DNA of 64,000 bases. It comes from Asticcacaulis endophyticus (GTDB lineage: Bacteria; Pseudomonadota; Alphaproteobacteria; Caulobacterales; Caulobacteraceae). Below, piece by piece: positions 20,007-29,436 of the stretch. The position numbers and the translations under genes are program-made. The stretch spans positions 248,001-312,000 of the forward strand of contig NZ_BMZB01000003.1 of NCBI RefSeq assembly GCF_014652575.1. Reading direction: 5' to 3'. The stretch's first letter is position 1. Every line of letters starts with the position of its first letter. The notes under the pieces were generated by a model, which saw only the letters and a list, made by a program, of their open reading frames with translations, made no database searches and had not been told where the DNA came from.

Positions 20007-21275
20007 ATGACTGATATTCTGATGCCGGCCCTTTCGCCTACGATGGAAGAGGGCATTCTGGCGAAGTGGCACGTTAAGGTTGGGGACACGGTCTCCGCCG
20101 GTGACGTGATTGCTGAGATCGAAACCGATAAGGCGACGATGGAAGTCGAAGCCGTCGACGAAGGCACTATCGAAGCCATCCTGATTGAGGCTGGCACCGA
20201 AGGCGTCAAGGTCAATACGCCGATCGCACGCTTAGCCGGTGAGGGAGGTTCTGCCGCGCCGGCGCCTCAAAAGGCGGCTGAGCCAGCCAAAGCTGAAGCC
20301 CCAAAGGCGGAAGTGGCTCCAGTAGCGGCGCCTGCCCCGGTATCAGCTCCGGCGGCATCATCTGGTGCGCGGGTGGCGGCATCGCCCTTGGCGCGGCGTC
20401 TGGCTGAGATCAATAAGCTTGATCTCAAACTGCTCAAAGGCACCGGTCCACATGGCCGTGTGATCAAACGCGATATCGAAGAAGCCCTGAAAACCGGGGT
20501 CGGTAAAGCCGGGTCAGCACCTGCTGCCGCCGCGGCCAGTGAACCGCGTAAGGTGCAATCTCTGGAGCAACTGGGCATCGCACCGGGTTCCTACGATCTG
20601 GTGCCGCTGGATGGCATGCGCAAGGTTATCGCCCGCCGTCTGACCGACAGCTTCCGCGATATTCCTCACTTCCCGCTGACGATCGATATTGAGATCGATA
20701 ATCTGCTGGCGGCGCGCGCCAAGATCAACACGGCGCTGGAATCGCAAGGCGTTAAGGTTTCGGTCAACGACATCGTCATTAAGGCGGTAGCGCTGGCACT
20801 TAAGCAAGTGCCGGAAGCCAATGCGTCCTTCACACCCGAAGGCATCGCCATGCATCACAATGCCGATATTGCTATGGCCGTGGCGATTGATGGCGGCCTG
20901 ATCACACCGATCATTCGCAAGGCTGAGACGAAATCTCTGGCTCAGATCGCCAAAGAAACCAAGGATCTGGCGGGGCGTGCCCGTGATCGCAAGCTGAAAC
21001 CCGAAGAATTCCAGGGTGGGACCTTCTCTGTGTCCAATCTTGGTATGTTTGGAATCAAGCAATTCGCCTCGATCATCAACGAACCACAAGGCTGCATCCT
21101 GTCTGTCGGGGCTGGCGAACAGCGCCCGGTCGTCAAGGGTGGTCAGTTGGCGGTAGCCACCGTCATGACGGTGACACTGACCTGCGATCACCGCGTGGTC
21201 GATGGTTCGATCGGTGCTAAGTACATCACAGCTCTGAAGGATCTGTTGCAAGATCCGATTAAGATGCTGGCATAA
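20007..21275 (+). CDS. pdhC: Dihydrolipoamide acetyltransferase (E2 of pyruvate dehydrogenase)
   Basis: Core E2 enzyme that moves the acetyl group from lipoamide to CoA. One lipoyl domain (residues 1-78, lipoyl K42) is followed by a long Ala/Pro linker. Next comes the peripheral subunit-binding domain (about 123-160, [19 protein letters not shown] and [14 protein letters not shown]), a second linker, and the catalytic domain (about 200-422) with the acyltransferase motif [14 protein letters not shown] near the C-terminus. It starts 11 bases after pdhB. Total length is 422 residues, as usual for the one-lipoyl-domain form. Confidence 0.97.
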   Translation: MTDILMPALSPTMEEGILAKWHVKVGDTVSAGDVIAEIETDKATMEVEAVDEGTIEAILIEAGTEGVKVNTPIARLAGEGGSAAPAPQKAAEPAKAEAPKAEVAPVAAPAPVSAPAASSGARVAASPLARRLAEINKLDLKLLKGTGPHGRVIKRDIEEALKTGVGKAGSAPAAAAASEPRKVQSLEQLGIAPGSYDLVPLDGMRKVIARRLTDSFRDIPHFPLTIDIEIDNLLAARAKINTALESQGVKVSVNDIVIKAVALALKQVPEANASFTPEGIAMHHNADIAMAVAIDGGLITPIIRKAETKSLAQIAKETKDLAGRARDRKLKPEEFQGGTFSVSNLGMFGIKQFASIINEPQGCILSVGAGEQRPVVKGGQLAVATVMTVTLTCDHRVVDGSIGAKYITALKDLLQDPIKMLA

Positions 21276-21306
21276 AAACGGGCGCACGATGGTGCGCCTG
21301 TTTTTA
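21276..21306 (+). terminator. Likely terminator after pdhC
   Basis: AAACGGGCGCAC and GTGCGCCTGTTT form a 12-bp stem with one G-T pair, followed by TTTTT. It would partly uncouple lpd from pdhABC. Confidence 0.7.
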
Positions 21307-21380
21307 CATTTTATTTGTCGCATCGCTGATCCGAAAACCGCTAAACATGTTTCGGGCGATGCTTAGGAGGAACTCTCTCC

Positions 21381-22781
21381 ATGTCTTATGATCTCGTTGT
21401 TATCGGTTCCGGCCCAGGCGGTTACGAAGGTGCCATCCGTGCCTCTCAGAATGGCCTTAAGGTCGCGATTGTCGAGCGTGAAGCCTTGGGCGGTATTTGC
21501 CTGAACTGGGGCTGTATTCCGGCCAAAGCGCTGCTTAAATCGGCCGAAGTCTATGATAAGCTTCATCATCTTGAGGATTACGGTCTGTCGGCCTCTAATC
21601 CGGGCTATGATTTTGAAAAGGTCATTCAGCGTTCGCGCGGCGTGACCAAGACCATGAGCGGCGGTGTCGCCTATCTCATGAAGAAAAACAAAATCGACGT
21701 CATTGAAGGCTCAGCGGTATTAGAGCCCGGTAAAGATTCACCCAAGGTTGTTGTGACGCTCAAAGCTGGAGGCACCCAGACGGTTGAAGCCAAGAACGTC
21801 ATGCTGGCCGTCGGCGCGCGTGCACGGGAAATTCCGGCCATCGGTGCGGTCTCCGACGGTGAACGTATCTGGACCTATCGTAACGCTTTGGCACCAAAGT
21901 CTCAGCCTAAGTCGCTGATTATCATTGGTTCAGGCGCTATTGGGATCGAATTTGCCAGCTTCTATCAGGCGCTGGGGACTGAGGTTACGGTCGTTGAGGC
22001 CATGGACCGCATCCTGCCGGTCGAAGATCATGAAGTGTCGGCGGAGGCGCTTAAAGCTTTCAAAAAGCGTGGCATCAATTTCCGCGTCGGCGCCAAGGTC
22101 ACCAAGATCGAAAAGCCCGCCAAGGGCGTGGCGGTTCATGTCGAAGTGGCTGGAAAGTCAGAAGTTCTGACCGCCGAAGGCTGCATTGTCGCAGTGGGTA
22201 TCGTGGCTAATACTGACGGCATCGGCCTTGAAAAGCTGGGTGTGGTCATGGACCGCGGCCATGTCAAAAACGACAGCCACGGCAAGACCAACGTCAAAGG
22301 TCTTTATGCCATTGGTGACTGCGCCGGGCCGCCTTGGTTAGCGCACAAGGCGTCTCACGAAGCGGTGCACGCAGCGGATTATATGGCCGGTCGCAAGCTG
22401 TCCAATCTCAATCCGCCGATTCCGGGCTGCACCTACGCCACCCCCGAAGTCGCCTCTGTCGGTATCACCGAGCAGGCGGCCAAGGAACAAAAGCTTGACG
22501 TTAAAATCGGACGCTTCCCCTTCCGCGCCAATGGCCGGGCGGTGGCGTCGTCTGAAACGCTTGGTTTTGTGAAGGTCATTTTTGAGAAGAAGACTGGCGC
22601 GCTTTTAGGGGCGCACATGATCGGTGCAAACGTGACCGAAATGGTGCAGGGCTTTTGTCTGGCGATCACCATGGAAGCCACCGAAGAAGACTTGCAGGGC
22701 ACGGTGTTCCCGCACCCGACCATGTCGGAAGCTATTCTCGAAGCCTCGCTAGATGCCGATGGTCGGGTCATCAACACCTAA
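21381..22781 (+). CDS. lpd: Dihydrolipoyl dehydrogenase (E3)
   Basis: Flavoprotein disulfide reductase that reoxidises dihydrolipoamide using NAD+. The FAD-binding GSGPGGYEGAIRA motif is at the N-terminus. The redox disulfide is C40-C45 in GGICLNWGC. The NAD-binding fold has IIGSGAIGIEFASFY, and GLYAIGDCAG is the second FAD contact. The C-terminal dimer interface has FPHPTMSEAILEA with the catalytic His-Glu pair. It is 466 residues. It is preceded by a Shine-Dalgarno AGGAGG and lies 105 bases after pdhC, with a likely terminator between, so it may also serve 2-oxoglutarate dehydrogenase. Confidence 0.97.
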   Translation: MSYDLVVIGSGPGGYEGAIRASQNGLKVAIVEREALGGICLNWGCIPAKALLKSAEVYDKLHHLEDYGLSASNPGYDFEKVIQRSRGVTKTMSGGVAYLMKKNKIDVIEGSAVLEPGKDSPKVVVTLKAGGTQTVEAKNVMLAVGARAREIPAIGAVSDGERIWTYRNALAPKSQPKSLIIIGSGAIGIEFASFYQALGTEVTVVEAMDRILPVEDHEVSAEALKAFKKRGINFRVGAKVTKIEKPAKGVAVHVEVAGKSEVLTAEGCIVAVGIVANTDGIGLEKLGVVMDRGHVKNDSHGKTNVKGLYAIGDCAGPPWLAHKASHEAVHAADYMAGRKLSNLNPPIPGCTYATPEVASVGITEQAAKEQKLDVKIGRFPFRANGRAVASSETLGFVKVIFEKKTGALLGAHMIGANVTEMVQGFCLAITMEATEEDLQGTVFPHPTMSEAILEASLDADGRVINT

Positions 22782-22800
22782 ACGACATTTAAACGAGACG

Positions 22801-22831
22801 AAAAGCCCGGCAAATCTGCCGGGCTTTTTTT
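22801..22831 (+). terminator. Intrinsic terminator after lpd
   Basis: AAAAGCCCGGCA (22801-22812) and TGCCGGGCTTTT (22817-22828), a perfect 12-bp stem with a four-base loop and a run of T. Confidence 0.9.
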
Positions 22832-22835
22832 GTTT

Positions 22836-24188
22836 TCAGTTAAGTCCCAAATAGTCCTTGACCGGGGCAATGCGCCTCAAAACAAACCGTTCCAGCAGGG
22901 CGATGAGGATAAGGCTTATGCCCATTACCGGCAGGAAAACTGCCGTGAACACTATAATGGGTAGTAGACCACGGCTAGTTTTTCCGTCAAATTTGACAGG
23001 TGCCCCTAGCCGGTCAGCCGGGCGCTTAGACCACCACATGATGACGGCGCTGACGCTTAAGGTCAGCAGACCTAATGCGGTAAGAAGTCCCAATAATTGA
23101 TTGAACCAACCGAACAAATGGCCTTCATGCAATGAAATCGCGGTCAGCACGATTTTGTCCATAACGGCTTTTTCGGTAAATCCGGTTTGTTTGACGACTT
23201 CGCCAGTATCCGCGCTTAAGGTCACCGTGCGACGGGCGGTCAAGTTTTGTGTAGTGGAGCCTGCCTGCCAGAGACGATCTCCATCAGGTTTGATGACGAC
23301 TGGGGTCGGCAGGTCAAGCGCCCGCACAGCCGGCAGTAGAGCATCTATACCAGTCAGATCAGTGCCCATATCAGCCCCCATGCCCGTTGCGGGGGCTCCT
23401 TGACCATGATGAGCGTGGTCGTCTTTTGTCTGCTGTTTGTCTTCGGCGCGGCTACTGCTCCATTCGGCCTTGGCGGCGGCGGGCTTGGTGGCGGCCACCA
23501 CCGCCTTGAAGCCTGTGCCCCACACCGAAGTCCACGGCAGCCCTGAGAGCAGGAGTATTAATGCGAACGTGGAAATATAGATCCCAGTCACCGCATGAAT
23601 ATCCCGCCAGAACAGCCGCGTGCCGCCGTTCAAGCGTGGCCATAATACGCCCGCCCAACCCGATGCCTGACGCGGCCACCACAGGTAAAGTCCGGTCATG
23701 ATCATGACGATAGCCCAGGAGGCCGCCAGTTCGACAATGACCTCACCAAGACCCCCTATAGTTAGTTCACCGTGGATGTTTTTGATCACGGCCATGAAAC
23801 GTTCATCGAGTGGCTGCGCCTTGAGGATGTCCAAGCTCTGAGGATGGACATACAGACGGTAAAGCTCCCCATTATCATTCAGCGTAACTCTCAAGGCATC
23901 ATGGGGATCATCCCTGATTTCAACCTGAGTGAGCGAGGCTCCATGCATCGCGTGCATGGCCGTATAGATTTGCTGACTGACAGGTTTTGGAGCGCCGTCG
24001 AAAGCCAGATTATTGTATTTGGCCTCTAAAGCGGCCTCGATCTGCGGCTTAAACAGATAGGTGGTGCCCGTGAGCGTCAGAATAATAATGAACGGAATGC
24101 AGAACAAACCTGCATAAAAATGCCACCTCCAGATCATCCGGTAATCGATGATCCGGCGGCGCGCTTTGTTGTTTGCCGCCGGTTCCAT
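22836..24188 (-). CDS. PepSY-associated transmembrane protein
   Basis: A 450-residue inner-membrane protein of the PepSY-TM family. Membrane helices are visible at about 25-47, 155-178, 205-227, 375-397 and 420-443, and PepSY-type domains lie in the periplasmic parts (for example VTLNDNGELYRLYVHPQSL and RTVTLSADTGEVVKQTGF). A His/Met/Gly-rich stretch of about residues 258-285 (with DHAHHGQG) stands out and could bind metal. It starts one base after the stop of the TonB-dependent receptor gene, so translation is probably coupled. Such pairs are common in siderophore or copper uptake, where the PepSY protein may act as a reductase or accessory; the metal is not certain. Confidence 0.82.
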   Translation of the reverse strand: MEPAANNKARRRIIDYRMIWRWHFYAGLFCIPFIIILTLTGTTYLFKPQIEAALEAKYNNLAFDGAPKPVSQQIYTAMHAMHGASLTQVEIRDDPHDALRVTLNDNGELYRLYVHPQSLDILKAQPLDERFMAVIKNIHGELTIGGLGEVIVELAASWAIVMIMTGLYLWWPRQASGWAGVLWPRLNGGTRLFWRDIHAVTGIYISTFALILLLSGLPWTSVWGTGFKAVVAATKPAAAKAEWSSSRAEDKQQTKDDHAHHGQGAPATGMGADMGTDLTGIDALLPAVRALDLPTPVVIKPDGDRLWQAGSTTQNLTARRTVTLSADTGEVVKQTGFTEKAVMDKIVLTAISLHEGHLFGWFNQLLGLLTALGLLTLSVSAVIMWWSKRPADRLGAPVKFDGKTSRGLLPIIVFTAVFLPVMGISLILIALLERFVLRRIAPVKDYLGLN

Positions 24189-24189
24189 C

Positions 24190-26253
24190 CTATCGGCTCA
24201 TCAGTTTGATGCCGACAAAGATTGCCCGACCTTCGCCGGGCCAGAAGACTCTCCGGGCAGAGGCGGCGACCTTGGCAAAGTCTGTGACGGAATTGACGCT
24301 TGAGATATAGCGTTCGTCGCCAAGATTACGGGCATCGGCATAAACTTCGATCGAGGGGCTCAGGCGTTTGGATAGCGACAGGTTCCAGACTGTGTAGCCC
24401 GGCGCCTTAGTGGTATTGGCGAAATCAACCCACACATCTTCGGGCACCCACTCGACCGACGGCGCGACCCGCCAGCCATGACTATGGCTGAAGGATAACT
24501 CACCACGATAGTAATGCTCAGGCACGACGGGTAACCGGTTGTCGCCATAAACCTTATCGCCGTCGAATTTGAAATCCGACCAGGTGTAGGTCTGGCGAAG
24601 GACGGTCGACCACCCGCCAATAGTTCCGATTTTCCAGTCCAGTGCGGTCTCAAGGCCCTGATGGATTGTGTTTTGCGCATTGAAGGTTGCCGCAGGCAGT
24701 CCCGCGTCCACCGGAATATAGGTCAGCATTTCACCATCAATTTCAGCGCGATAAAGCGACACATCCCAGACGAAATGTGCGCTGCGTCCGCGTGTACCGA
24801 TTTCAGCGGTGACAGCCTCTTGCGGCTGCACATCAACAAACTGCGGCAGTGGGCTTTGCACCAGAGCGCCATAGTTGGGCGCTTCGACCGATTTGGTGAT
24901 GTTGGCAAATACCTGATTGCCAGTTGCATTTTGCCAGATAAATCCGATGCGCGGTGCGAACCAGTCGAAATCCTTAGTGGCATTGTTAGCGTTATTCAGA
25001 TGGTTGACATAATCGCGCTTAGACCAGCCGTAAGAACCACCCGTAATCAGCGCCAGTTCATCGGTGACAAATAGTCGGCCCTCAGTAAAGACATCCCAGC
25101 TATCGGCGTTTTGTAACGCTTCGCCCGTGACTATGCCGGGTGAGCCCAACACATTGGTAGCCATGTGGCTGTCGACCAGACCTTTGCGGTAGTTGGCACC
25201 GATAAACAGGTCGTATGCCTTACCCCCGATTTCGCCCTTGCCATCAAAGCGGCCAAAAGCCCCGTAATTTTGGGACTGCTGATCTATGTGAATTGAAATC
25301 GGATGGATCAGGTGTTTCCAGGCCGCATAGATACCGCCTTCAAAGCTCCAATCCTGATTGATCTGCCAGTCAGTTTGCAAGGTACTACGCGCCGATTTAA
25401 CATTGCGACCGTATTTGACGGCGGCGTAGTTGGGCGCGCTGGTCATTTCCGGTGTCGTCAGAGCCTCTGACTGGCTAAGGGCACCTGAAATACGCTGATC
25501 AAGGTCATTGCCCTGAAAGATAAATCGTACAGACCGATTATCACCAAAGCGGCGGCCGAGGTTTAAGGTCAGCCGCGTGGCCTCCTGATCGGCATTGTCG
25601 CGCCAGCCATCGGCCCGAAGTACCGTTGTCGCCAGATAAAGATCATAATCACCAATGACATCGGCATAGGCGAGATGGGCGCGGGTCGTGCCGAATGAGC
25701 CGCCTTCGACACGCAACAGGCTACGGTATCCGGCGTCATAGCTGGTAGGGGTGACATAATTGACCGCACCGCCGAGTTGAGAGCCCCCAAAGCGCAGAGC
25801 ATTGCCGCCCTTGTAAACTTCGATGTAGCGCGCGGATAACGGATCGATTTCCTGAAAATCACCGGAGCCGTCGGCCTGATTGAGTGGGATGCCGTCAACA
25901 CTCAGCCATGTGCCGCGATTATGGGTATTGTTGCCGATGCCTGAGCCACGGATTGAAAAGCGGCTATCTTCCCCGAACTTCTTTTGGGCAAACACGCCGG
26001 AGACATTTTTGAGGGTATCGAACAGGCCCATCGCATAGCTGTTGCTATAGGTCTCATTGGCAACCACCGAAACGGCGCCAGGCGTGCGCGCCAGCTTTTC
26101 ACGAGTGGTTTTGACGACACTGGGGTCTTCGGATGAAGCGTTGGCGGTGACGATAACGGTCGGGATGTCGGTGTCGGCCTCTGCGGCATGAACATAGACC
26201 GGCAGAGCAAGCAGGGATGCGCTGGCCAGCAGCGCACAGGATAATTTTGTCAT
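24190..26253 (-). CDS. TonB-dependent outer-membrane receptor
   Basis: A 687-residue outer-membrane receptor: signal peptide of 23 residues (ending YVHA), a plug domain (about 45-160, with TPGAVSVVANET and FSIRGSGIGNN), and a 22-strand beta-barrel to the end. The C-terminus is FVGIKLMSR, so the terminal aromatic expected of the last barrel strand is followed by a few extra residues. It lies in the minus-strand cluster DUF2946 protein, receptor, PepSY protein, which points to metal or metal-chelate uptake (iron or copper); the ligand cannot be fixed from sequence. An 11-bp inverted repeat spans the region just before its start. Confidence 0.9.
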   Translation of the reverse strand: MTKLSCALLASASLLALPVYVHAAEADTDIPTVIVTANASSEDPSVVKTTREKLARTPGAVSVVANETYSNSYAMGLFDTLKNVSGVFAQKKFGEDSRFSIRGSGIGNNTHNRGTWLSVDGIPLNQADGSGDFQEIDPLSARYIEVYKGGNALRFGGSQLGGAVNYVTPTSYDAGYRSLLRVEGGSFGTTRAHLAYADVIGDYDLYLATTVLRADGWRDNADQEATRLTLNLGRRFGDNRSVRFIFQGNDLDQRISGALSQSEALTTPEMTSAPNYAAVKYGRNVKSARSTLQTDWQINQDWSFEGGIYAAWKHLIHPISIHIDQQSQNYGAFGRFDGKGEIGGKAYDLFIGANYRKGLVDSHMATNVLGSPGIVTGEALQNADSWDVFTEGRLFVTDELALITGGSYGWSKRDYVNHLNNANNATKDFDWFAPRIGFIWQNATGNQVFANITKSVEAPNYGALVQSPLPQFVDVQPQEAVTAEIGTRGRSAHFVWDVSLYRAEIDGEMLTYIPVDAGLPAATFNAQNTIHQGLETALDWKIGTIGGWSTVLRQTYTWSDFKFDGDKVYGDNRLPVVPEHYYRGELSFSHSHGWRVAPSVEWVPEDVWVDFANTTKAPGYTVWNLSLSKRLSPSIEVYADARNLGDERYISSVNSVTDFAKVAASARRVFWPGEGRAIFVGIKLMSR

Positions 26254-26260
26254 GGGATTT

Positions 26261-26325
26261 CACATCTGAAACGGGAATAGGCGCGCGCGGTCAAGACCGG
26301 ACGCAGGTTATGGATTTCAGATGTG
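26261..26325 (-). repeat. Long-range 11-bp inverted repeat between DUF2946 gene and receptor
   Basis: CACATCTGAAA (26261-26271) and TTTCAGATGTG (26315-26325) are perfect complements and are separated by 43 bases that contain a smaller hairpin CGGTC-AA-GACCG. On the minus-strand message the right helix arm ends only 7 bases before the receptor ATG, and the other arm covers the stop of the upstream gene. This is a candidate translation-control structure. Confidence 0.5.
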
Positions 26326-26739
26326 GTGGGGTGGCCCGCAGGAGTGAGGGCGGGGCGGGGCCTGAGACTGTGGTCGCTCATGCTCCAGGTTTAACGGAAC
26401 GATGGCCGCAATAGGCGGATACTGAACGACCTCATAACGTGTCGTGTCAGGCACTATGGCGGTTAGGCTCGCCAAAACGCAATCCGGACATTTCAGCCCT
26501 TGGGTCTTAGTTGAGACTTCGGCCTTAAGTGTGGCGGTAAGGTTGTAATCAACAACCGGTTGCGCATTGACCCCATCGCCGGAACACATCACGAAAACGG
26601 TTTCGCCGCCCCGCGACATGGCCATCACATGGGTGGGGAACACGACTTGCAAAAACAGAGCGATCGCCACACCGAAAGACGCCCAGAAACGGGTATCTGA
26701 GGCGGTATTAGCTCCGCGATGTAGTCGTGATCTGGCCAT
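26317..26739 (-). CDS. DUF2946-like exported protein
   Basis: A 140-residue protein with a basic N-terminus, one hydrophobic segment (about 17-38, likely an uncleaved or cleaved signal), a cysteine pair CPDC in the middle (near residues 83-86), and a proline-rich C-terminus with a terminal His-Cys-Gly-Pro-Pro-His-His cluster. This layout is like the DUF2946 family, which is often found next to TonB receptors and PepSY proteins and has been linked to copper. The assignment to the family is from the pattern only. The gene is 63 bases upstream of the receptor and probably shares its transcript. Confidence 0.65.
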   Translation of the reverse strand: MARSRLHRGANTASDTRFWASFGVAIALFLQVVFPTHVMAMSRGGETVFVMCSGDGVNAQPVVDYNLTATLKAEVSTKTQGLKCPDCVLASLTAIVPDTTRYEVVQYPPIAAIVPLNLEHERPQSQAPPRPHSCGPPHHI

Positions 26740-26804
26740 AACCGCGTTTAGGCAGGGTCTGGTGTCGGTGTCAAGACGGACATGGTCCGATTGCCACTGT
26801 GACC

Positions 26805-28364
26805 TTACGCCGCACGCACCTCAATATCGGCTAATCTTTGCAAGGTGACATAGTCCGTTTTACCGGAACCGAGAACGGGGACTTCGTTGACTTTCAAGAT
26901 CTTTTTCGGAATCGCTAAGATGGGCGCGCCGTTTTCCTTGGCCCAGTCGGTCAGGGTCGTCACGTCTGCGGTCGAGTTGTCGGTGATCAGCACCAGACGT
27001 TCGCCTTTTTTATCGTCAGATACGGCGACAACGGCGTGACGGCTTTGCGGCCAAACCTCTTCGGCAATCCGCTCAACGGCTGTTAATGAGACCATCTCTC
27101 CGGCAATCTTGGCAAAGCGCTTTGCTCGTCCCAAAATATGGACGCAGCCCTCATCGTCAATATTTACGATATCACCGGTATCGTGCCAGCCGTCAGTCGG
27201 GGCATCTACTACATCGGGATTGGCTTCATCAAGATAACCCGCCATGACATTGGGCCCCTTGATGAACAAACGCCCGCCAACAGCGATGCCCTCTACCGGA
27301 TCAAGGCGGTAGCTCAAGCCTGGCAATAGCCGGCCGACCGTACCGTGACGATTATATTCAGGATTGTTGACCGCAACAACCGGAGACGCTTCGGTCACGC
27401 CGTACCCTTCAAGGATCTCAGCACCCCCAAACTGAGTTGTGAACAGTTGATGCGTTTCTTCGCGCACCTTTTCAGCACCGCAGACGATAAAATCCAGCGA
27501 CGTAAATGAGTCCGGTTCGGCACTACGCGCATATTGATTAAGAAAGGTATCCGTCGAGAAAAACAGCGAGGCCTTGGTGTCCTTGATCAAGGCTGGGATC
27601 TGCTTCACATGCAGCGGTGAGGGGTATTGAAACGACCTCAAGCCCAACAAAAGCGGCAGCAATACCCCGCCGGTTAGTCCTAATGAGTGGAAAATAGGCA
27701 AAGGGTTGAAAGCGATCCACTCACGTTTGATGTTAATATGCTTATCCAGTTGTGCAACATTGGACGTTAGGTTGCTCTGGCTCAAGACCACACCGCGGGG
27801 GGTGCCGAAGGAGCCCGATGTAAACAATATAACCCCGGCATCTGTGGGTTGTGCCTTGTGGGCCGCCAGTTTTGGGAACAGTGAGCCCCACAGAGCATAG
27901 GCTTTGACATCAAGGCTCAAATGCTTACGCAGGTCATCCAGGTAGATGATATTCACATAATCGGCCATGGACTCGACAAGATCTTCAAGCTTGGCCTGCT
28001 CAATGAATCGGCGTGACGTCAGGACGGTTTTCAGACGCGTCAGTTTAGCTGCCGAACGAATATTGGCCTGGCCTGCCGTAAAATTTATCATCACCGGCGT
28101 GGTGCCGTTGGCATGAAGCGCGAAAAACGAAATGACACCGCCAATGCTGGTCGGCAGCATGAGCCCTGTTCTGGGCTCAATCCCAATATGTTTTTTGATA
28201 AGACGCGCTAATGCGAAAGTCCGCTGAAAAAACTCTTTGTAGGAGATGGGTTTGCGTTCTTGATCTTCGAGTATGACCCGGTCCGCGCCCATGACAGATT
28301 TCACTTTGGTCAGGACATCAAACAAGGAGGCGGAGGCTTCTTCCGCATTAAAGCTGCGCTCCAT
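26805..28364 (-). CDS. AMP-forming fatty-acid ligase (acyl-ACP/acyl-CoA synthetase, Aas-like)
   Basis: Adenylate-forming enzyme of the ANL superfamily that activates a fatty acid with ATP. The phosphate-binding motif is ILFTSGSFGTPRGVVLS, the adenine-pocket motif EGYGVTEASP, the ribose-binding Asp is in GWHDTGDIV, and the C-terminal catalytic Lys is in VLGSGKTDY. The overall type is like the ligase half of Aas. The ATG at 28364 is chosen because GGGAG lies 9 bases upstream. The frame stays open to a TTG at 28526, which would add 54 residues but would overlap the preceding gene by 65 bases and has no ribosome site. A lipoprotein hydrolase gene lies directly upstream. The fatty-acid substrate is unknown. 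Confidence 0.82.
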   Translation of the reverse strand: MERSFNAEEASASLFDVLTKVKSVMGADRVILEDQERKPISYKEFFQRTFALARLIKKHIGIEPRTGLMLPTSIGGVISFFALHANGTTPVMINFTAGQANIRSAAKLTRLKTVLTSRRFIEQAKLEDLVESMADYVNIIYLDDLRKHLSLDVKAYALWGSLFPKLAAHKAQPTDAGVILFTSGSFGTPRGVVLSQSNLTSNVAQLDKHINIKREWIAFNPLPIFHSLGLTGGVLLPLLLGLRSFQYPSPLHVKQIPALIKDTKASLFFSTDTFLNQYARSAEPDSFTSLDFIVCGAEKVREETHQLFTTQFGGAEILEGYGVTEASPVVAVNNPEYNRHGTVGRLLPGLSYRLDPVEGIAVGGRLFIKGPNVMAGYLDEANPDVVDAPTDGWHDTGDIVNIDDEGCVHILGRAKRFAKIAGEMVSLTAVERIAEEVWPQSRHAVVAVSDDKKGERLVLITDNSTADVTTLTDWAKENGAPILAIPKKILKVNEVPVLGSGKTDYVTLQRLADIEVRAA

Positions 28365-28461
28365 GCGCGATAACTCCCGTGAAAGTCGTTTTCCTATGCC
28401 GCTAAGCGGCACAGCTTGTAATTTCAAGGATTTAACCCCATTCCTCACCACGGGTAAAGAT

Positions 28462-29436
28462 TTATGACGCGCGTGCGGCAGATGGGTCTGCAGGTTTCGG
28501 TGCATCAAGTCGAATAAAATCATCAATATATTGATATAATTGATTGTTATTAATAGTAGTATTTATTTTACAGGTTTCAAATTTTCGGCAAATTGATGCG
28601 GTTGTCTGGGGAGAAGAATCCGTTGCAATCACCAACATTCTGACGGTTTCGCGCTTATCCCCAATGGGTGTAAGGTCATTGGCCACTAGGGACCGCGCCG
28701 CTTTATCCATTTCATTTTGCCAGGCCTGACTTACAGCTCTCAGACGCAAGTCTGGATTGGCTTTCTGCCACTTATGGCCGATTCGCGCCATTTCACCGTC
28801 AGGGACATCTTCACTTTGCCAAACTTCAACAGGATAAGGCGATGCCGTAAGGTAGGGGGCATTTAGAATGACACCGGAAATATGCGCGGCAGCAACATCT
28901 ATGGAGGTCGCTGTAATTGCACTTGTACCGTTGGCGACCAGATAGAGCGGCTTGTTTGTTTCTGGTCTTATGACGGTTTCAATTAGAGCCTGTGCGGTGC
29001 GCGCGCTGTGGTGATAGTCGGGAGTGTGAATTTTGTCGCCTTGCATAAGGTAACGCCCTGATCCGCCCTGTCCGGGGGCTTCAAAAATCCAAACTATGTA
29101 GTGTCTGGAAATCAAATGGTTCGCTAATTCAAAATACACCTCGGCCGGAAAGGCGGCATCGGCCAGAATTAGGATGTTTGCCTTGGGATTACTTGGCGGC
29201 GCGGCTACGCCGTATCTGGCTACCGGCAGATTTCCGCTTTTGAAGCCGCTCCAGACAAAGCCTTGTGGCGGAAAATACTGAGGGGGCAAGCCTGGGGGAA
29301 TGTGGCTTTCGGTAACGACCTCGCTGGCGGCGCTTGTCGTTTTAAAATCGGATTTTTTTGAGCAGGCAGTGACCATTACGGCCAAGGCGATGACCATGCT
29401 CCACCTCAGATATCGATGGCATTGAATTAATGTCAT
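28462..29436 (-). CDS. Alpha/beta-hydrolase-fold lipoprotein
   Basis: A 324-residue lipoprotein: signal peptide with a lipobox near VMVTAC (lipidated Cys near residue 25), followed by an alpha/beta-hydrolase-type domain. Visible family-like parts are WIFEAPGQGGSGRYL, a DYHHSARTAQALIETVI helix, and VANGTSAI where a nucleophile elbow would be. That segment reads GTSA, not a clean GxSxG (VANGTSAIT), so whether the enzyme is active is not clear. A serine-hydrolase role on lipid substrates would fit the fatty-acid ligase gene next to it, but this is inference. The start ATG at 29436 is preceded by GGACGCATC without a strong ribosome site. Confidence 0.65.
   Translation of the reverse strand: MTLIQCHRYLRWSMVIALAVMVTACSKKSDFKTTSAASEVVTESHIPPGLPPQYFPPQGFVWSGFKSGNLPVARYGVAAPPSNPKANILILADAAFPAEVYFELANHLISRHYIVWIFEAPGQGGSGRYLMQGDKIHTPDYHHSARTAQALIETVIRPETNKPLYLVANGTSAITATSIDVAAAHISGVILNAPYLTASPYPVEVWQSEDVPDGEMARIGHKWQKANPDLRLRAVSQAWQNEMDKAARSLVANDLTPIGDKRETVRMLVIATDSSPQTTASICRKFETCKINTTINNNQLYQYIDDFIRLDAPKPADPSAARAS

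Noticed and set aside
28365-28526. Longer N-terminus for the acyl synthetase (TTG at 28526)
   Set aside because: It would overlap the upstream gene by 65 bases and has no ribosome site; the ATG at 28364 has GGGAG at a good distance. It cannot be fully excluded.
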